Of a stretch of DNA of 64,000 bases, positions 43,508 through 53,306 are shown piece after piece. The stretch comes from Ovis canadensis (Eukaryota > Chordata > Mammalia > Artiodactyla > Bovidae). Where the stretch lies: positions 31,598,501 through 31,662,500 of the forward strand of contig NC_091255.1 of assembly GCF_042477335.2 (NCBI RefSeq), written 5' to 3'. The first letter of the stretch is position 1; each line of letters begins with the position of its first letter. The position numbers and the translations under genes were made by a program. Under the pieces are notes generated by a model. That model was given only the letters and a program-made list of their open reading frames with translations, had not been told where the DNA came from and ran no database searches.

Positions 43508-43752
43508 AGGGCTCCCTGGGTACACTAGTGTTAAAGAACCTGCCTGCCAACGCAGGAGATGGTAAAAGACGCTGGCTCGATCCCTGTGTCAGGAAGATTC
43601 CCCTGGAGGAGAGCATGGCAACCCACTCCAGTATCTTTGCTTGGAGAATCCTATGGACAGAGGAGCCTGGTGGGCTACAGTCCATAGGGTTGCAGAGAGT
43701 CAGACACGACTGAAGCGACTTGGTAGGCACCATACAATATTAAAAAAAAAAA
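43508..43752 (+). repeat. Bov-tA SINE with A-rich tail
   Basis: Head 'agggctccctgggtacacta', core 'cccactccagtatctttgct', end 'gtcagacacgactgaagcga', then a poly-A at 43741-43754. Confidence 0.87.
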
Positions 43753-44275
43753 AAGTAAATGCCTAGGCAGAAAGTGGGGGTGGGAAGAAAGTTCTTTGCT
43801 ACAGTCTGATACTGCCTTGCTCTTGGTGTTTTAAAGGGACCCCTTCCTTGGCAAAAGGAAGAAACTGAAATGCTCTGAATTATTCCTACAGACCTGTGGG
43901 ATTTGGCCCATAGAATTTTAGGGGAAAAATTGGGTTTGTGATAGTTAAAATTTTAGGATTGTCACACAAAAATTCAGATTCCTTTCTTTGGAAATAAGCA
44001 GTGAGTAAGTCTGCAGTTAAGGGCTCACAAGCCCTCCTGGCAATCACAGGCTTCCCTCTTTAGCAAGGCCTCAAGAGGTGAAAATGATGTCTTGCATACC
44101 ATAGTTGCTGCTACTTGGAATTATTGGGTGGAGTAAATGAGAGAGGGAAAGACATTTGGGGAGTGAATATTAAGGCAGTGTTTAAGGCTGGAAGGGTGAA
44201 ATTGAAGACCAGAGAGGATCTGGTGAAGCAGAAGTGAAAAAGGTAGAAATTCCCCTGAGGATCAAAATGTGTGAT

Positions 44276-44480
44276 GGGCTTCCCTGGCAGCTCAGATAGT
44301 AAAGAATCTGCTTGCAGTGTGGGACACTGCTTGCACTGTGGGTTCAATCCCTGGGTTGGGAAGATCCCCTGGAGGAGGGGATGGCAACCCACTCGAGTAT
44401 TCGCGCCTGGAAAATCCCCATGGGCAGAGGAGCTTGGGCTACAGTCCACAGGGTTGCAAAGAGTCAGAAAACTAAGCACA
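44276..44480 (+). repeat. Bov-tA SINE
   Basis: Head 'gggcttccctggcagctcag', 'gggttcaatccctgggttgg', core 'cccactcgagtattcgcgcc'. Confidence 0.87.
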
Positions 44481-44765
44481 GCATAGAAGGAAACATGATA
44501 TGGTCTACGTGTTCCCAACAAGTGTGATACGTCATCTCCCATCGTGCCCTCCAGGAACAATGGGGAATCTTAGGAGGTTATTCCCCTCCACACAGCTTCT
44601 ATGGACCATTTGCATCAGGATCATGTTAAACCTTGGGTTCCTGGGACCAACTCCAGACCTAGTGAGCTAATCACTAGGACCCAGGAATCTGCATTTTGAC
44701 AAACCATCCTGGTCACTGTCATGCAATGAAATGCTGGGAAACCACTGTCTCTATAGAGTGTAAGT

Positions 44766-44993
44766 GTCTGGTGAGTGAGTGAGTGAATGAGTGAAGTTGC
44801 TCAGTTGTGTCAGACTCTGCGACCCCGTGGATTGTAGCCCACCAGGCTCTTCCGTCCGTGGGATTCTCCAGGCAAGAATACTGGAGTGGGTTGCCATTTC
44901 CTTCTCCAGGGGGTCTTCCCAACCCAGGGATCGAACCCAGGTCTCCCGCATTGCAGGCAGATGCTTTAACCTCTGAGCCACCAGGGAAGCCCA
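44766..44993 (-). repeat. Bov-tA SINE with (GTGA)n start
   Basis: A GAGTGAGTGAGTGAA run, then 'gaagttgctcagttgtgtca' through to 'gagccaccagggaagcccaa'. Near full-length reverse copy. Confidence 0.88.
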
Positions 44994-45139
44994 AGTCTCT
45001 GATAAATATGTGTAATTTGAAAAAACAGAACAGTGATTCTCAGGCACTCCACTAGGAAGAGGTGTTGAAACAAGCTCTCTGGCTAAGAAACATTGATCTA
45101 ACATTTTCAACTAAGGATAATGAGGTCCTGAAGACAGGA

Positions 45140-45300
45140 AGAGGAATATCATCTATTGAGTGCTAACTATGCAAGGCCTTGTGCTAAGCAGAAGGTTCAG
45201 TTACCTAATTTAATTCCATAGCTTCATAAGGTAGATGCTAACCTAGTTTTACAACTGAGACAAGAGGCACTGAGAGGCTAACTTCCCCAGAGTTGGATTC
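45140..45300 (-). repeat. MIR-like SINE
   Basis: 'tattgagtgctaactatgca', 'cataaggtagatgctaacct', 'agttttacaactgagacaag' and 'gaggcactgagaggct' follow the reverse MIR consensus. Confidence 0.55.
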
Positions 45301-47015
45301 AGATCCAAGAACTGCCGTTCTTGACTTTGACTAGTCATTTTCTTCTCTGCTGCTGCACAGAAGATGAGCAGAGAGGCCACTACTCACTACTGGACAGCAT
45401 GTCCTGCAAGGGCCTCACCTTCCTAATCCATAAAGTAGGTTGTGGGTGCGGTGCCCTGAATGATTTTCAAGATACTCAGATCCTAACTACAGTCAGTCCT
45501 CTGGTTTTTCCCCCTCCTCTGGCCACTTGCAGATGGGTTCAAACTGCAAAAGACTTCATCTCTTCTTTCCAAATCATCCCTGCCATTTATCTTTTCTACC
45601 TGTCACTCAACCTTAGTTCCTAAAGCTCTTGGGAGAGAGAGTCCCTAAGCAGAGAACCCTCAACAGCCTCAGTCTTAGAGCTTCTGCTCAGAGAAATGTG
45701 TCCCCCCACTCCCCTGTTCATTCTCAGTGCCCAGAGCTGGGGTCTCCCCAGCACCACCACCTCCTTACAAGGACATAGTAGCCTAAGAGAATACTTCAGA
45801 TCAAAATAGCTATCTGCAGTTTTCAAAGGTTTTTACTTACATGATCTAATTTGGTCCTCACAACAGGCCTGCCAGAAAGGAGGGATTATCTCATTTTACA
45901 GAAGGCTCGGAAACAACATGGCCCCTTAACAGCCAGTTGGTGACGCCAGGGGGGACCTCCTGCCTCCCTGTGCTCTCTTGGCAGGTGCACACAGTCTGCC
46001 CACCGATGTGCACTGGATGCCAGAATCAGGTGCATTTTCATCTAAGCCTTCAGTGTCCTTGGGTGGGAGACAGACAGTGTGGGTGTTGATTAGCTGTGAA
46101 ACCAGCACCAACTGTGTTAGAAACAGTTTAGAAAAGGGGAAATGGAGAGGTCAAGAAAAATTGCATCAATGGGTGTCAGGGCTGGGTTGCATTAATCATC
46201 CCAGCACTGTCCCTCGGTGGTCCTGCACCCAGTATTCCAACAGTCAACCCTGAAGTGGGTGATGGTGGTGGCGGCAAGTGACAGGCAGAATGTTTTTGAA
46301 GAGGTCATTGCTTACACTTCACTAGCCCAAGAGGACTAAAGCTCCTCTGGTATTTACTCCCCCTCTTTATGGCTAATTTGAGACAGTCTAAATTGGAATC
46401 CAGCACCTAGAGATAGAGTGAGGTGAGCATGCACACAGCCGTTTAGGGACGGGGTTAACTTTACAAGCTTTACGCTTCCTGAGGGTCGGGGATCCTTCTT
46501 ATCCTTCAAGATTCGGAGGGAAAGAGAGAAGGAGGGAAGGCTGTGACTCCATCAGGCAATGGGTTCAAGGTTTACCCTTTGCCCTCTGCCTACTCAGCTA
46601 GGGGTTCCTGGAAGAATGAGGTCGTGGCGCATTTCGAAAACCTTTCCTCCGTCAAGCCCGTTCAGTTCCCAGGATGCAAACATTTTCTCAGGTGCCTGCA
46701 GCCTCCCTCCCTCCCTCCCTCCAAGGAGGTAAAAAGAACCCAAATCCCAGAACTCCCCATTCTCTCACGATCCCTTGGCTGCAGTACCTCGGCTAGGAGG
46801 ACAGGATGGTCACTGAGGGGGACAGTCAGACATATTCCGCAGAGCATACTCCGCTTCCTTCTCTGCCTCGTTGGATGCCCGGCTCCGGAGTAGCCCGCCT
46901 CCCTGTGCGGCACCTCCCGCCACCCCCGCAGACACATGGGCTCTCGACTCGCCGCCTCCGCTTCCTCCTGTTCTGAGTCTCCCCCATCCCGCCGGGCGGT
47001 GCGCTGCGGGGCGCG

Positions 47016-47115
47016 GCGCGTGGGCGTGCTGCGGGGCGACCATGGCTGTAGACTGTTACCTCCGGTTCCCACAGTAACAATCGAAAGCCACGGTTGCCCT
47101 GGAGACGCGGGGGCG
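47016..47115 (-). ncRNA. MIR132: miR-132 precursor hairpin
   Basis: miR-132 is a CREB- and neurotrophin-induced neuronal microRNA that silences targets such as p250GAP and MeCP2. The minus strand carries miR-132-3p at 47037-47058 and miR-132-5p at 47073-47094, identical to the known mammalian mature sequences as far as I can recall. The two arms pair around a short loop (47059-47072), and the flanking GC-rich stem also pairs. The hairpin lies about 350 bp downstream of miR-212 in the direction of transcription, as in other mammals. The gene order OVCA2 - miR-132 - miR-212 - HIC1, with the microRNAs opposite to both neighbours, agrees with human. Confidence 0.96.
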
Positions 47116-47157
47116 GGGCGCGCGCTGCTGACGGCACCACGGCAGCTCGGGTTGGGC

Positions 47158-47165
47158 TGACGTCA
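47158..47165. promoter_or_regulatory. CRE (TGACGTCA) between miR-132 and miR-212
   Basis: Perfect palindromic CREB/ATF site 43 bp upstream (minus-strand sense) of the miR-132 precursor. CREB control of this cluster is established; use of this copy is inference. Confidence 0.75.
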
Positions 47166-47339
47166 GGACCGCGGGGTGGGGGGACGGTGGGGGACGGCGG
47201 CGGTGCGGGCGGGGGCCGGTGCTCGCTGCAGGGACGGGGCTCTGGGCTCTTGGCTCTGCGAAGTGCGTGTGGGCCGGCAGCCCCTCAGTAGCCCCTGGGG
47301 ACCGGTGACGGGACGGCCCAATGGCGGTGCCCGCGCTGG

Positions 47340-47360
47340 ATCAGCACCGCGGACAGCGGC
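47340..47360 (+). promoter_or_regulatory. RE1/NRSE motif for REST between the two hairpins
   Basis: The 21-bp stretch matches the canonical RE1 at 18 of 21 positions, with intact TCAGCACC and GGACAGCG halves. REST is known to repress miR-132/212 outside neurons, so this is probably the responsible site. Confidence 0.85.
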
Positions 47361-47445
47361 GGCGCGGGCAGCGAGCGTGGGGCTGAGGGATCTTCGGGGA
47401 CCGAGGGGCCGGGGGCGCGGCAGGTGGCCGGGTCCGCGGTCCTGA

Positions 47446-47555
47446 GGCGGGGCCAGGCGTCGGTGGCCGTGACTGGAGACTGTTACTGAGGGCGGCCCGG
47501 GCAGTAAGCAGTCTAGAGCCAAGGTGCCGGCGCGCTGCCCGGGCAGGATGGCTCC
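47446..47555 (-). ncRNA. MIR212: miR-212 precursor hairpin
   Basis: miR-212 shares its seed with miR-132 and is processed from the same primary transcript. On the minus strand miR-212-5p lies at 47503-47525 and miR-212-3p at 47465-47485, both matching the remembered mammalian sequences; the loop is 47486-47502. The outer stem is GC-rich and imperfect. Precursor ends follow the human annotation and are approximate. It is the promoter-proximal hairpin of the cluster. Confidence 0.95.
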
Positions 47556-47645
47556 GTCGCCCACAGCTGGGGGCGCTGCTGCTCTTCCTGCCCCGCGTCT
47601 CCAACCCTTCTCGGCCCCGGCGCTTGCGGACAGGCACGCGGCCCT

Positions 47646-47669
47646 TGACGTCAAAACACTGTGACGTCA
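47646..47669. promoter_or_regulatory. Pair of perfect CREs 16 bp apart upstream of miR-212
   Basis: TGACGTCA at 47646-47653 and again at 47662-47669, about 90 bp upstream of the miR-212 precursor in the minus-strand sense. The spacing of 16 bp (about 1.5 helical turns) places them on opposite faces. Both are full palindromes, the high-affinity CREB form. Confidence 0.8.
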
Positions 47670-48335
47670 AAGATGTCCCTGCGGAGAGGCACTTCCGGCT
47701 GCGGGGAGCGGGGAGGGGCGGGTGATGGGGGCGGGGCGGGGCAGTCAGGCCGAGGCCCCGCCCCCGCCTGGTCCTGAGAGGACAGCTCCTCATGCAGAGG
47801 CGGGAAGTTGGGGGCGCTGAGGGACCAGCTCGACGGGACGGGGAGGGGGCGCCCCGGCTGAATGAGGGGAGGGATCCCGAGGAAGCTGCGGCAGGGGGGC
47901 GGGTAGGTGGGCGTCTGTCTCTCGCCGGCGCCCCAGCTCAGCAGACCGGGGGCAGCGAGGCTGAGTCACCACTCTGCGGGGAGGAGAGGAAGGGGCGCGT
48001 CTCCTGGGGCGCCAGCACCTTGGTCCCACTTTCTTGGGAGGATGGCGCAGGAGCCTCAGGAAAAGCCGCAGGGACTCTGGTCGGTCCTCTGATCGATGCT
48101 CCTCCGAAGTGGTTGCGTCTCCATCCGGGCGCAGGCAGGTGCTGCTCGGGGTTCTGCGTACGCCTCTGGCTCCAGCTCCAGCAGTTGCGAGGGGACCCTC
48201 GTCCCCTCCACCCTGTCCCCAACCCCACCCCTTTGGGGCCCCTCTAACCTGCCTCCTGTGGGTCTCCTCCTTGCCTTCCAGTCCATGTCCGTGCATCGTC
48301 CATCTGTCGCCCATTGGTCGGTCGGTCCCGCTTAC

Positions 48336-48370
48336 CTGTCGGCTGTGTTGCGCCCGCGCCCGCTCGCCTC
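48336..48370 (-). ncRNA. Putative first exon of pri-miR-212/132
   Basis: On the minus strand, about 25-30 bp after the TATA box, a CAG|GTAAGC donor at 48336/48335 ends a candidate short first exon of roughly 30-35 nt. Both hairpins would then lie in the following intron, as reported for the rodent locus. The start point is estimated from the TATA spacing and no acceptor was identified. Confidence 0.4.
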
Positions 48371-48394
48371 CCGCAGCCCGGCTGGCGCGGCGGC

Positions 48395-48402
48395 TTTTAT
48401 AG
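48395..48402 (-). promoter_or_regulatory. TATA box of the miR-212/132 promoter
   Basis: CTATAAAA read on the minus strand, in otherwise GC-rich DNA. Upstream of it (48457-48475) lie a TGACGCG half-CRE and a one-mismatch CRE (TGACGTCT on the minus strand). The combination of TATA and CREs is typical of an inducible CREB promoter. Confidence 0.65.
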
Positions 48403-48504
48403 GCGCGCGTAGTACTCGTGCGGCGGCTCATTCATGCGGCCGCGGCTCCTACACACTGACGCGTTGCAGACGTCAGCAGGGAATTTAGGAAACGGGAAGA
48501 GGGG

Positions 48505-48514
48505 CTATTTATAG
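48505..48514. promoter_or_regulatory. MEF2-consensus motif upstream of the miR-212/132 TATA box
   Basis: CTATTTATAG fits CTA(A/T)4TAG exactly and lies about 105 bp upstream of the TATA box. It could also serve as a TATA box on either strand. Binding is inference. Confidence 0.5.
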
Positions 48515-48559
48515 TGGCGAGGCGGGGGGGTGGGGTGGGGCGGGGTGGTGGGGACTGAG

Positions 48560-50230
48560 GCGATGAGGAGCTGGGAAGGGAAGGAGGGCGCACGGAAGCA
48601 GGAACGGGGAGGGGAGCTCGCGCCCCCCGTACGGGTCTACAAGGGGTTAACTTTCCGGAACTGCGGGCTAGGGGCCAGGGAGAGGACAGTGCAGGGAGTG
48701 TGGCCAGGCCCATTATAAATGTATTCACTCTGGGACATCTGGGAGCTCAACCCCAGCCCACCACCCGGCTTTCCAGGGTCCTCACCCAGTAGCCCCTACT
48801 CCCACTCCTCAGTTCCTGGACCCGACGGCTCTGTGACATCACTGGATGCCCCGCGGTGGTGGCGTTATACCCCTCAAGGCTATTGCGGTGTCGTCACCCT
48901 TGGGCGAGGAGGGGGGAGAAAAAGCTGGACCCCCGGAGGAGCCTCTGACATCACCTAAAACGGTGGTGTCAGGGACATGAGGGGAGGAGGGGGATTCCAG
49001 GGGGTTGTAGGAAGAGGCTGCGCATGGCCTCAATGGGAATCCAGGAGCTGGAGACCCAAGGGAAGGGAGAAAAGTTGAGGAGAGTGGCTTGGACTCCCCA
49101 GAAATGAGCAAGAGGGTGCTCTATGGGGGAGGTGGGAGAGAGGTGGGAGGAGAAGGGAGAGAAAGGAGCCTCAGTGAGTGGAAGGGAGGAAGACCAGACC
49201 ACAGTTTCAGAGCCTGACTCCCAGCAAACCTCATTTAAGACCCATCTGTGGAAGGAGGGACATTGACAGCTCAGCAGAGAAGAGTCTGGGGGGAGGGTAG
49301 CTGGGCTGACAACCATTCCTATAGGAGTAAGAGTTCCTGTAGGTCAGAATTGGTAAGAAGAGTCCATGCTATATTAGGCGAAGTTCTCCTGGACAGGAGT
49401 AGGGAAATGAATGAATGAATGGTCCTGGCCAAGCCTAGCTCAGTCAATTGAGGAAAGTTCTAAACGAGGGAGGGGAGTGTGTTCAGAGACAGGAGCTGGG
49501 TTAGGGTGGAGAGAGGGGAATGCCAGGCCAGGCGGAACTAGGGAGGGAGGGAAAGGTCAAAGATTAAAGGCAGCTAGGCTGGGGGCAGGTATGTCAGACC
49601 CTTCCATACAGACGTAAGGACAGTATGAGGGTAGGGACTGGGGGAGCAGGAATCTGGGGAGATTGTTAAAGAAAAAAAACTGGCACCGGGGACCCTGGGG
49701 TGGGCCTACAGTGGACAGACACCACTGCACAGAGACCGGGCTGATTGGATCCTTGTGGGGCTAGGATGTGGCCTCATCATGGGGAGAAAAGATTACAGCA
49801 GAAATGGGGTCAAAGAGGTCCTGCATACCCTTTGCCATCTGGCCACCTAGAGTTCTCTATTTTTGGCCTCCAGCCTTTGTCCTACTAGTTCTCTTCCCCA
49901 GGAATGTCTTCCTGCTTGAGGGAGAACTCCTATTCATCCATCAAAGCCCAGATGTAAGAGCACTTCACAGGAGTCTTCCTGCCTCCCTGCCCAGTACTCT
50001 ATACACTTTTCCACCTCAGTGTGGCAGCACATCTCTCTGCCAAGATGTCGATGGATGTCCACCTCCCCCTGGAGGCTCTCAGCTCCGGACCCCACCATTT
50101 TCATTCTTGGAACCTATTTCCCTAGTGAGCACCCTAGGGCGGGGGTTAGGGAGACGGAAAAGAGGACTGTGATCAGATGCACCCAGAACACAGAGTGGAA
50201 AGAGGGTAAAGACTCGGGACGCAATGGGTG
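48560..50230. other. Region between the miR-212/132 promoter and the HIC1 CpG island
   Basis: Purine-rich, AGGG-biased single-copy sequence with an old repeat-like fragment at about 49860-50010. TGACATCA-type CRE variants occur near 48833 and 48946. No exon or RNA gene was recognised. Confidence 0.5.
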
Positions 50231-50508
50231 TCAGAAGAACCCGTGGGGACCAGGAGCCGCCTTCTGACTGTTGAGGAAAGGGAGCCTCTGGGGGGCGCCC
50301 GAGACCTTGGTGTCTGGGACCGCGGGTGGCCGCTGCGGCGGCCCCTCAATGAATGACTCAGCCACTACCTCTGGCGGGGGTATGGGGGCGGAGGATGGCG
50401 CGGAGCCGGGGGGAGATTGGTGAACGCGGCCCCCACGGCCCAGCGGCCCTGCGCGGTTGCTAAGCTTTCCAAGGCCTCGGAGAGACGCGATCTGGGCGAA
50501 CCTCATCG

Positions 50509-50522
50509 GTTACCATGGTAAC
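50509..50522. promoter_or_regulatory. Perfectly palindromic RFX X-box
   Basis: GTTACCATGGTAAC is its own reverse complement and equals the symmetric X-box form bound by RFX1-3. It lies in the CpG-rich block about 2.4 kb upstream of the HIC1 start codon in exon 1b, near a CCAAT box, so it may mark a separate promoter. Confidence 0.6.
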
Positions 50523-51614
50523 TCTGCGCCCCAGCCTCTCGCGCTCCGCGGCTGAGGGAGGCGCAGCCAATCAAAAGCTGCAGGCGTTCTTGGGGACCCA
50601 CTCCTACCCACCACGTGTGGGCGGGGGTCAGGAGGTGCGGGGAAGAGGCGGAGCGTGGGCTGCGGAGGCCCACTCAGCCGCTCAGGCGCTGGCTGCCGGC
50701 CTGATGTGCTGGGGCGGCGCGGGGACACTTCCGGAGTTAGCTGTGCAAGCGCCATCGCTCCAGCGCCCGGTCTCCTCCCTCCTAGAGGGGGCGTCACCTG
50801 AAAGAACTGGACCTTCACGTGGGGTGCAGGACCTTGCGGGGGATCCCGGGCTGCAGGCCCTCCTGTGACTTTTCTCTCGAGGAGGTCGCTCAAGCTGGTC
50901 GTCCCTCAACACAGCTCACACGGGAAATCTGGGGGCTTGGGTCGCTTCTGTGGGACCCCCAAGAGGCTCTGTCCAGCCATTTCCAGTCACCTTTCCTGGG
51001 TTCCATGTAGAGGCCTGCAAGTTCAGGGTGGGGTTTTGGGTACCACCTCTGCCCAGGTCATGGAGGGCTCTATATGGCAGTACCCTGAGTATGACAGAAA
51101 GCCGGTTCTTGGACTCCAGAAGGGACAGGTGTGCGTCTGCAAACATGCACGCTCACGGGTGTCAATGCATGGAGAGGGTCTGGGTGCAAACGGGTCTATT
51201 CTGTGCATACCTATCCCACGTGGCTGAGTGAGGTTGGGTGTATTGGGGGGCCGGTGTACAAATGGAGAGTGCCATCCAGGGATATCTAATGAGAGACCCT
51301 TAAGAGCTTGTCTATCTTCTTCCTTAGGATTTCGGAAGCCTCCTCCCTTCCACTGCCCCTTCCTTGAAGGCCGGACTTATCTGAATTGGGACAATGTCAG
51401 AATTTAGAAATATGTACACAGGAACATTCAGCTCAAAACCCCGGTTTTTGTGGGGCTCGAAGGTCCGGGGCTGGGGCCTCCAGGTGGACACATCTGGAAG
51501 GCTGAATCTGAGAACGGGCCCCACTCCTGGGTCCACTTCGGCATCTGCGAGCCTCCCTCCATCTCAGGTGCGCAGGAAGGAGGCCGTGGCTGTGCCGCGC
51601 AAAGTACCGCACGG

Positions 51615-51629
51615 CCGCGAGGTGGCGCC
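51615..51629 (+). promoter_or_regulatory. CTCF-like motif upstream of HIC1
   Basis: CCGCGAGGTGGCGCC fits the CTCF core (CCGCGNGGNGGCAG) except near its 3' end. Confidence 0.5.
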
Positions 51630-51659
51630 ATAGCTGCAGCAGCGCCCGCCGGCCCGGGC

Positions 51660-51839
51660 CGCTCCAGATAAGAGTGTGCGGAAAGCGCGGCGGGGCTGAG
51701 ACGCGACCAGGACGCGGGGAGGACGGACCAGCAGGACAGACCGACCGGGGGCCCGGCGGGCGGAGGGCAGCGCAGCGCAGCCACGTCCCCCCCTGGATCC
51801 GCCGGCAGCCGGGCCCGGGGCTTCCGACATGCCCCCCAG
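51660..51839 (+). other. HIC1: Candidate alternative HIC1 first exon
   Basis: GC-rich segment ending in CCCCAG|GTGGGT at 51839/51840, a good splice donor, in plus orientation about 1.5 kb before HIC1 exon 2. An ATG sits 11 bases before the donor (51829). If spliced to exon 2 it would start an out-of-frame overlapping uORF of 77 codons. Exon status is inference. Confidence 0.35.
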
Positions 51840-52928
51840 GTGGGTCCTAGGGCTGGGGACGGGGGAGGGACAGGGGACCCGAACAGCCCGGTCCTCGCGC
51901 GCTGGCCGCCTGGGGCGCATCCTCCGGCGCTGGCGCCCCCAACGCGGCTGGCGTTCAGGGCTCCGGGTGTCACCCCTAGAGGACTCAGGACCGCCGGGCC
52001 GCTGCTCTGCGCCGGGTTCACGGCGGGGTCAGCGGCCCGGGGCCGGCTCTGCCCGCACATGGGCTGGAGAGGCGAGGGGAAGGGAAGGGGAGCTGGCGGG
52101 CGGGGCTGGCAGGGGCGCTGCCCTGGCACAGCGCGGCGCCTGGCAGCGGGGCGGGTGGGGCGCCGACTAGGAGCTGCCACCGCCGCGGGGAGGGAAGCCC
52201 GGCCGGGCTGCGGCCGCAGGTAACGGGCCGCGCGCGAGGCCCTGGGGACTAGGCAGCGAATGGGGTCGGGCGGGCGAGCGGACGGCCGGGGTGCTCAGGG
52301 CTCGGTTCAGGCCCGGCGGCCGCTTGGCAGCCGAAATTGGGGGCCGAGAGGAAAAGCTGGGAGCCGAGGGACTGGGGCTGGCGCGCTCCTCCCGGCCTGT
52401 CTGAAGTTGGGAAACTTTTCCCCAAGTTTGGGGCGGCGGAGTTCCCGTGGAGAAGGGGCCGAGGGGAGCCGGGGAGGGAGGCGCCGGGCCCGCGAATGCA
52501 GAGCGGAGGCCGAGGCCGGGGCCGGGACGCGGGTGGGGCGCAGGCCAGGGTCAGGGCCGCAGCCGGCTGTATGCCGTGCCCGCCCGGGGCGCTGCCCCCT
52601 CCCTCCCCTGGGAGCTGCGTGGCTCCCCCCTCCCCCCCACCTGCTTCCTGCCTCAGCCTCCTGCCCCGATATAACGCCCTCCCCGCGCCGGGCCGGCCTT
52701 CGTGCTCTGCCCGCCACGGCAGCCGCTGCCTCCGCTTCCCGCGCCACGGCCGCCGCCCGGGGCCCCAACCGAGGGTCTGACAGCCCCCGGCCAGGGCGGC
52801 GGCACGGCGGGCACCGCATTGCCCTCCTCCGGACCTCTTCCCCCAACTGGGGCAACTTCTCTGGAGGCGGGAGGCGCTTTTTCACTCGGCTCCCTTGTAT
52901 CCCACTTGGGCAAACTTCTCAGCCCTGA

Positions 52929-52965
52929 ATGACTTTTCCTGAAGCGGACATTTTCCTCAAATCGG
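52929..52965 (+). CDS. HIC1: HIC1 coding exon 1b (first 12 codons plus one base)
   Basis: ATG ACT TTT CCT ... encodes MTFPEADIFLKS and one base of G13 before a GTAAC donor at 52965/52966. This matches the N-terminus of the long (733-aa) HIC1 isoform; human has L where this genome has F at residue 9. It joins exon 2 at phase 1 across a 341-bp intron. The ATG has a weak context (T at -3, A at +4), so ribosomes could also initiate at the internal methionines of exon 2. Confidence 0.88.
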
Positions 52966-53306
52966 GTAACTGTTTCCACAAGGGTCGCTTCGCCGGAACA
53001 GTTTTCTCCTCGGAAGCCCCCAGAACCCAGGCAGAGTGCCCGGCTGCATCCGGGCCTGGGGGTGCCGGCCAGCCTGGCCTCCTCTCTGCCGGCTGGTCTC
53101 GGCTCCTTCTTCTGGTCTAGGCCGGCCGGCCCAGGCGCCCACTCTTGGAGGCCGCGGATTCTCCGCCAGGGCCCAGGCCGCCGTGCTCCATGCCCCTGCC
53201 CCTGCCCAGCTGAGGGGAAGGGGAAGTGCAGGGGAGAAGCGCTGGGCTGGGGGCAGGCAGCCAGCGCTCGGTGCGGCTCTGACCCCGCCGGTGTGTGTCC
53301 CCGCAG

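Larger units (their letters stand above)
42480..47015. other. OVCA2 to miR-132 intergenic region
   Basis: No protein-coding exon was recognised. It holds four Bov-tA SINEs between 43.0 and 45.0 kb, a MIR-like copy at 45140-45300 and another degraded one near 45830-45960, and becomes CpG-rich from about 46.85 kb on entering the microRNA CpG island. The spliced downstream part of the minus-strand pri-miR-212/132 transcript may extend into it, but no exon could be fixed. Confidence 0.6.
46850..48560 (-). promoter_or_regulatory. CpG island of the miR-212/132 locus
   Basis: CpG-dense DNA covers both hairpins and the upstream promoter. It contains at least three perfect TGACGTCA sites, an RE1 motif, a minus-strand TATA box and a MEF2-type motif, listed separately. 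The pri-miRNA is transcribed leftwards. Confidence 0.75.
50230..53306 (+). promoter_or_regulatory. HIC1: HIC1 CpG island, promoters and 5' exons
   Basis: An almost continuous CpG island leads into HIC1 and continues through its coding exon. It contains a TGACTCAGC AP-1/NF-E2-type site near 50355, a palindromic X-box at 50509, a CCAAT box near 50566, a CTCF-like motif at 51615, a candidate donor at 51839/51840 and a GATATAA TATA-like word at about 52667. HIC1 is known to use several first exons (TATA and TATA-less promoters) and to be silenced by methylation of this island in tumours. Which element drives which exon cannot be read from sequence. Confidence 0.7.

Noticed and set aside
47176-48431. 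Several overlapping long ORFs on both strands around the microRNA cluster
   Set aside because: CpG-island composition artefacts. The hairpins and promoter motifs explain the conservation expected here.
53036-53306. In-frame upstream extension of the HIC1 exon 2 reading frame (start at 53036)
   Set aside because: It would require retention of the intron after exon 1b. The acceptor at 53306/53307 and the match to the long isoform through exon 1b are better supported.
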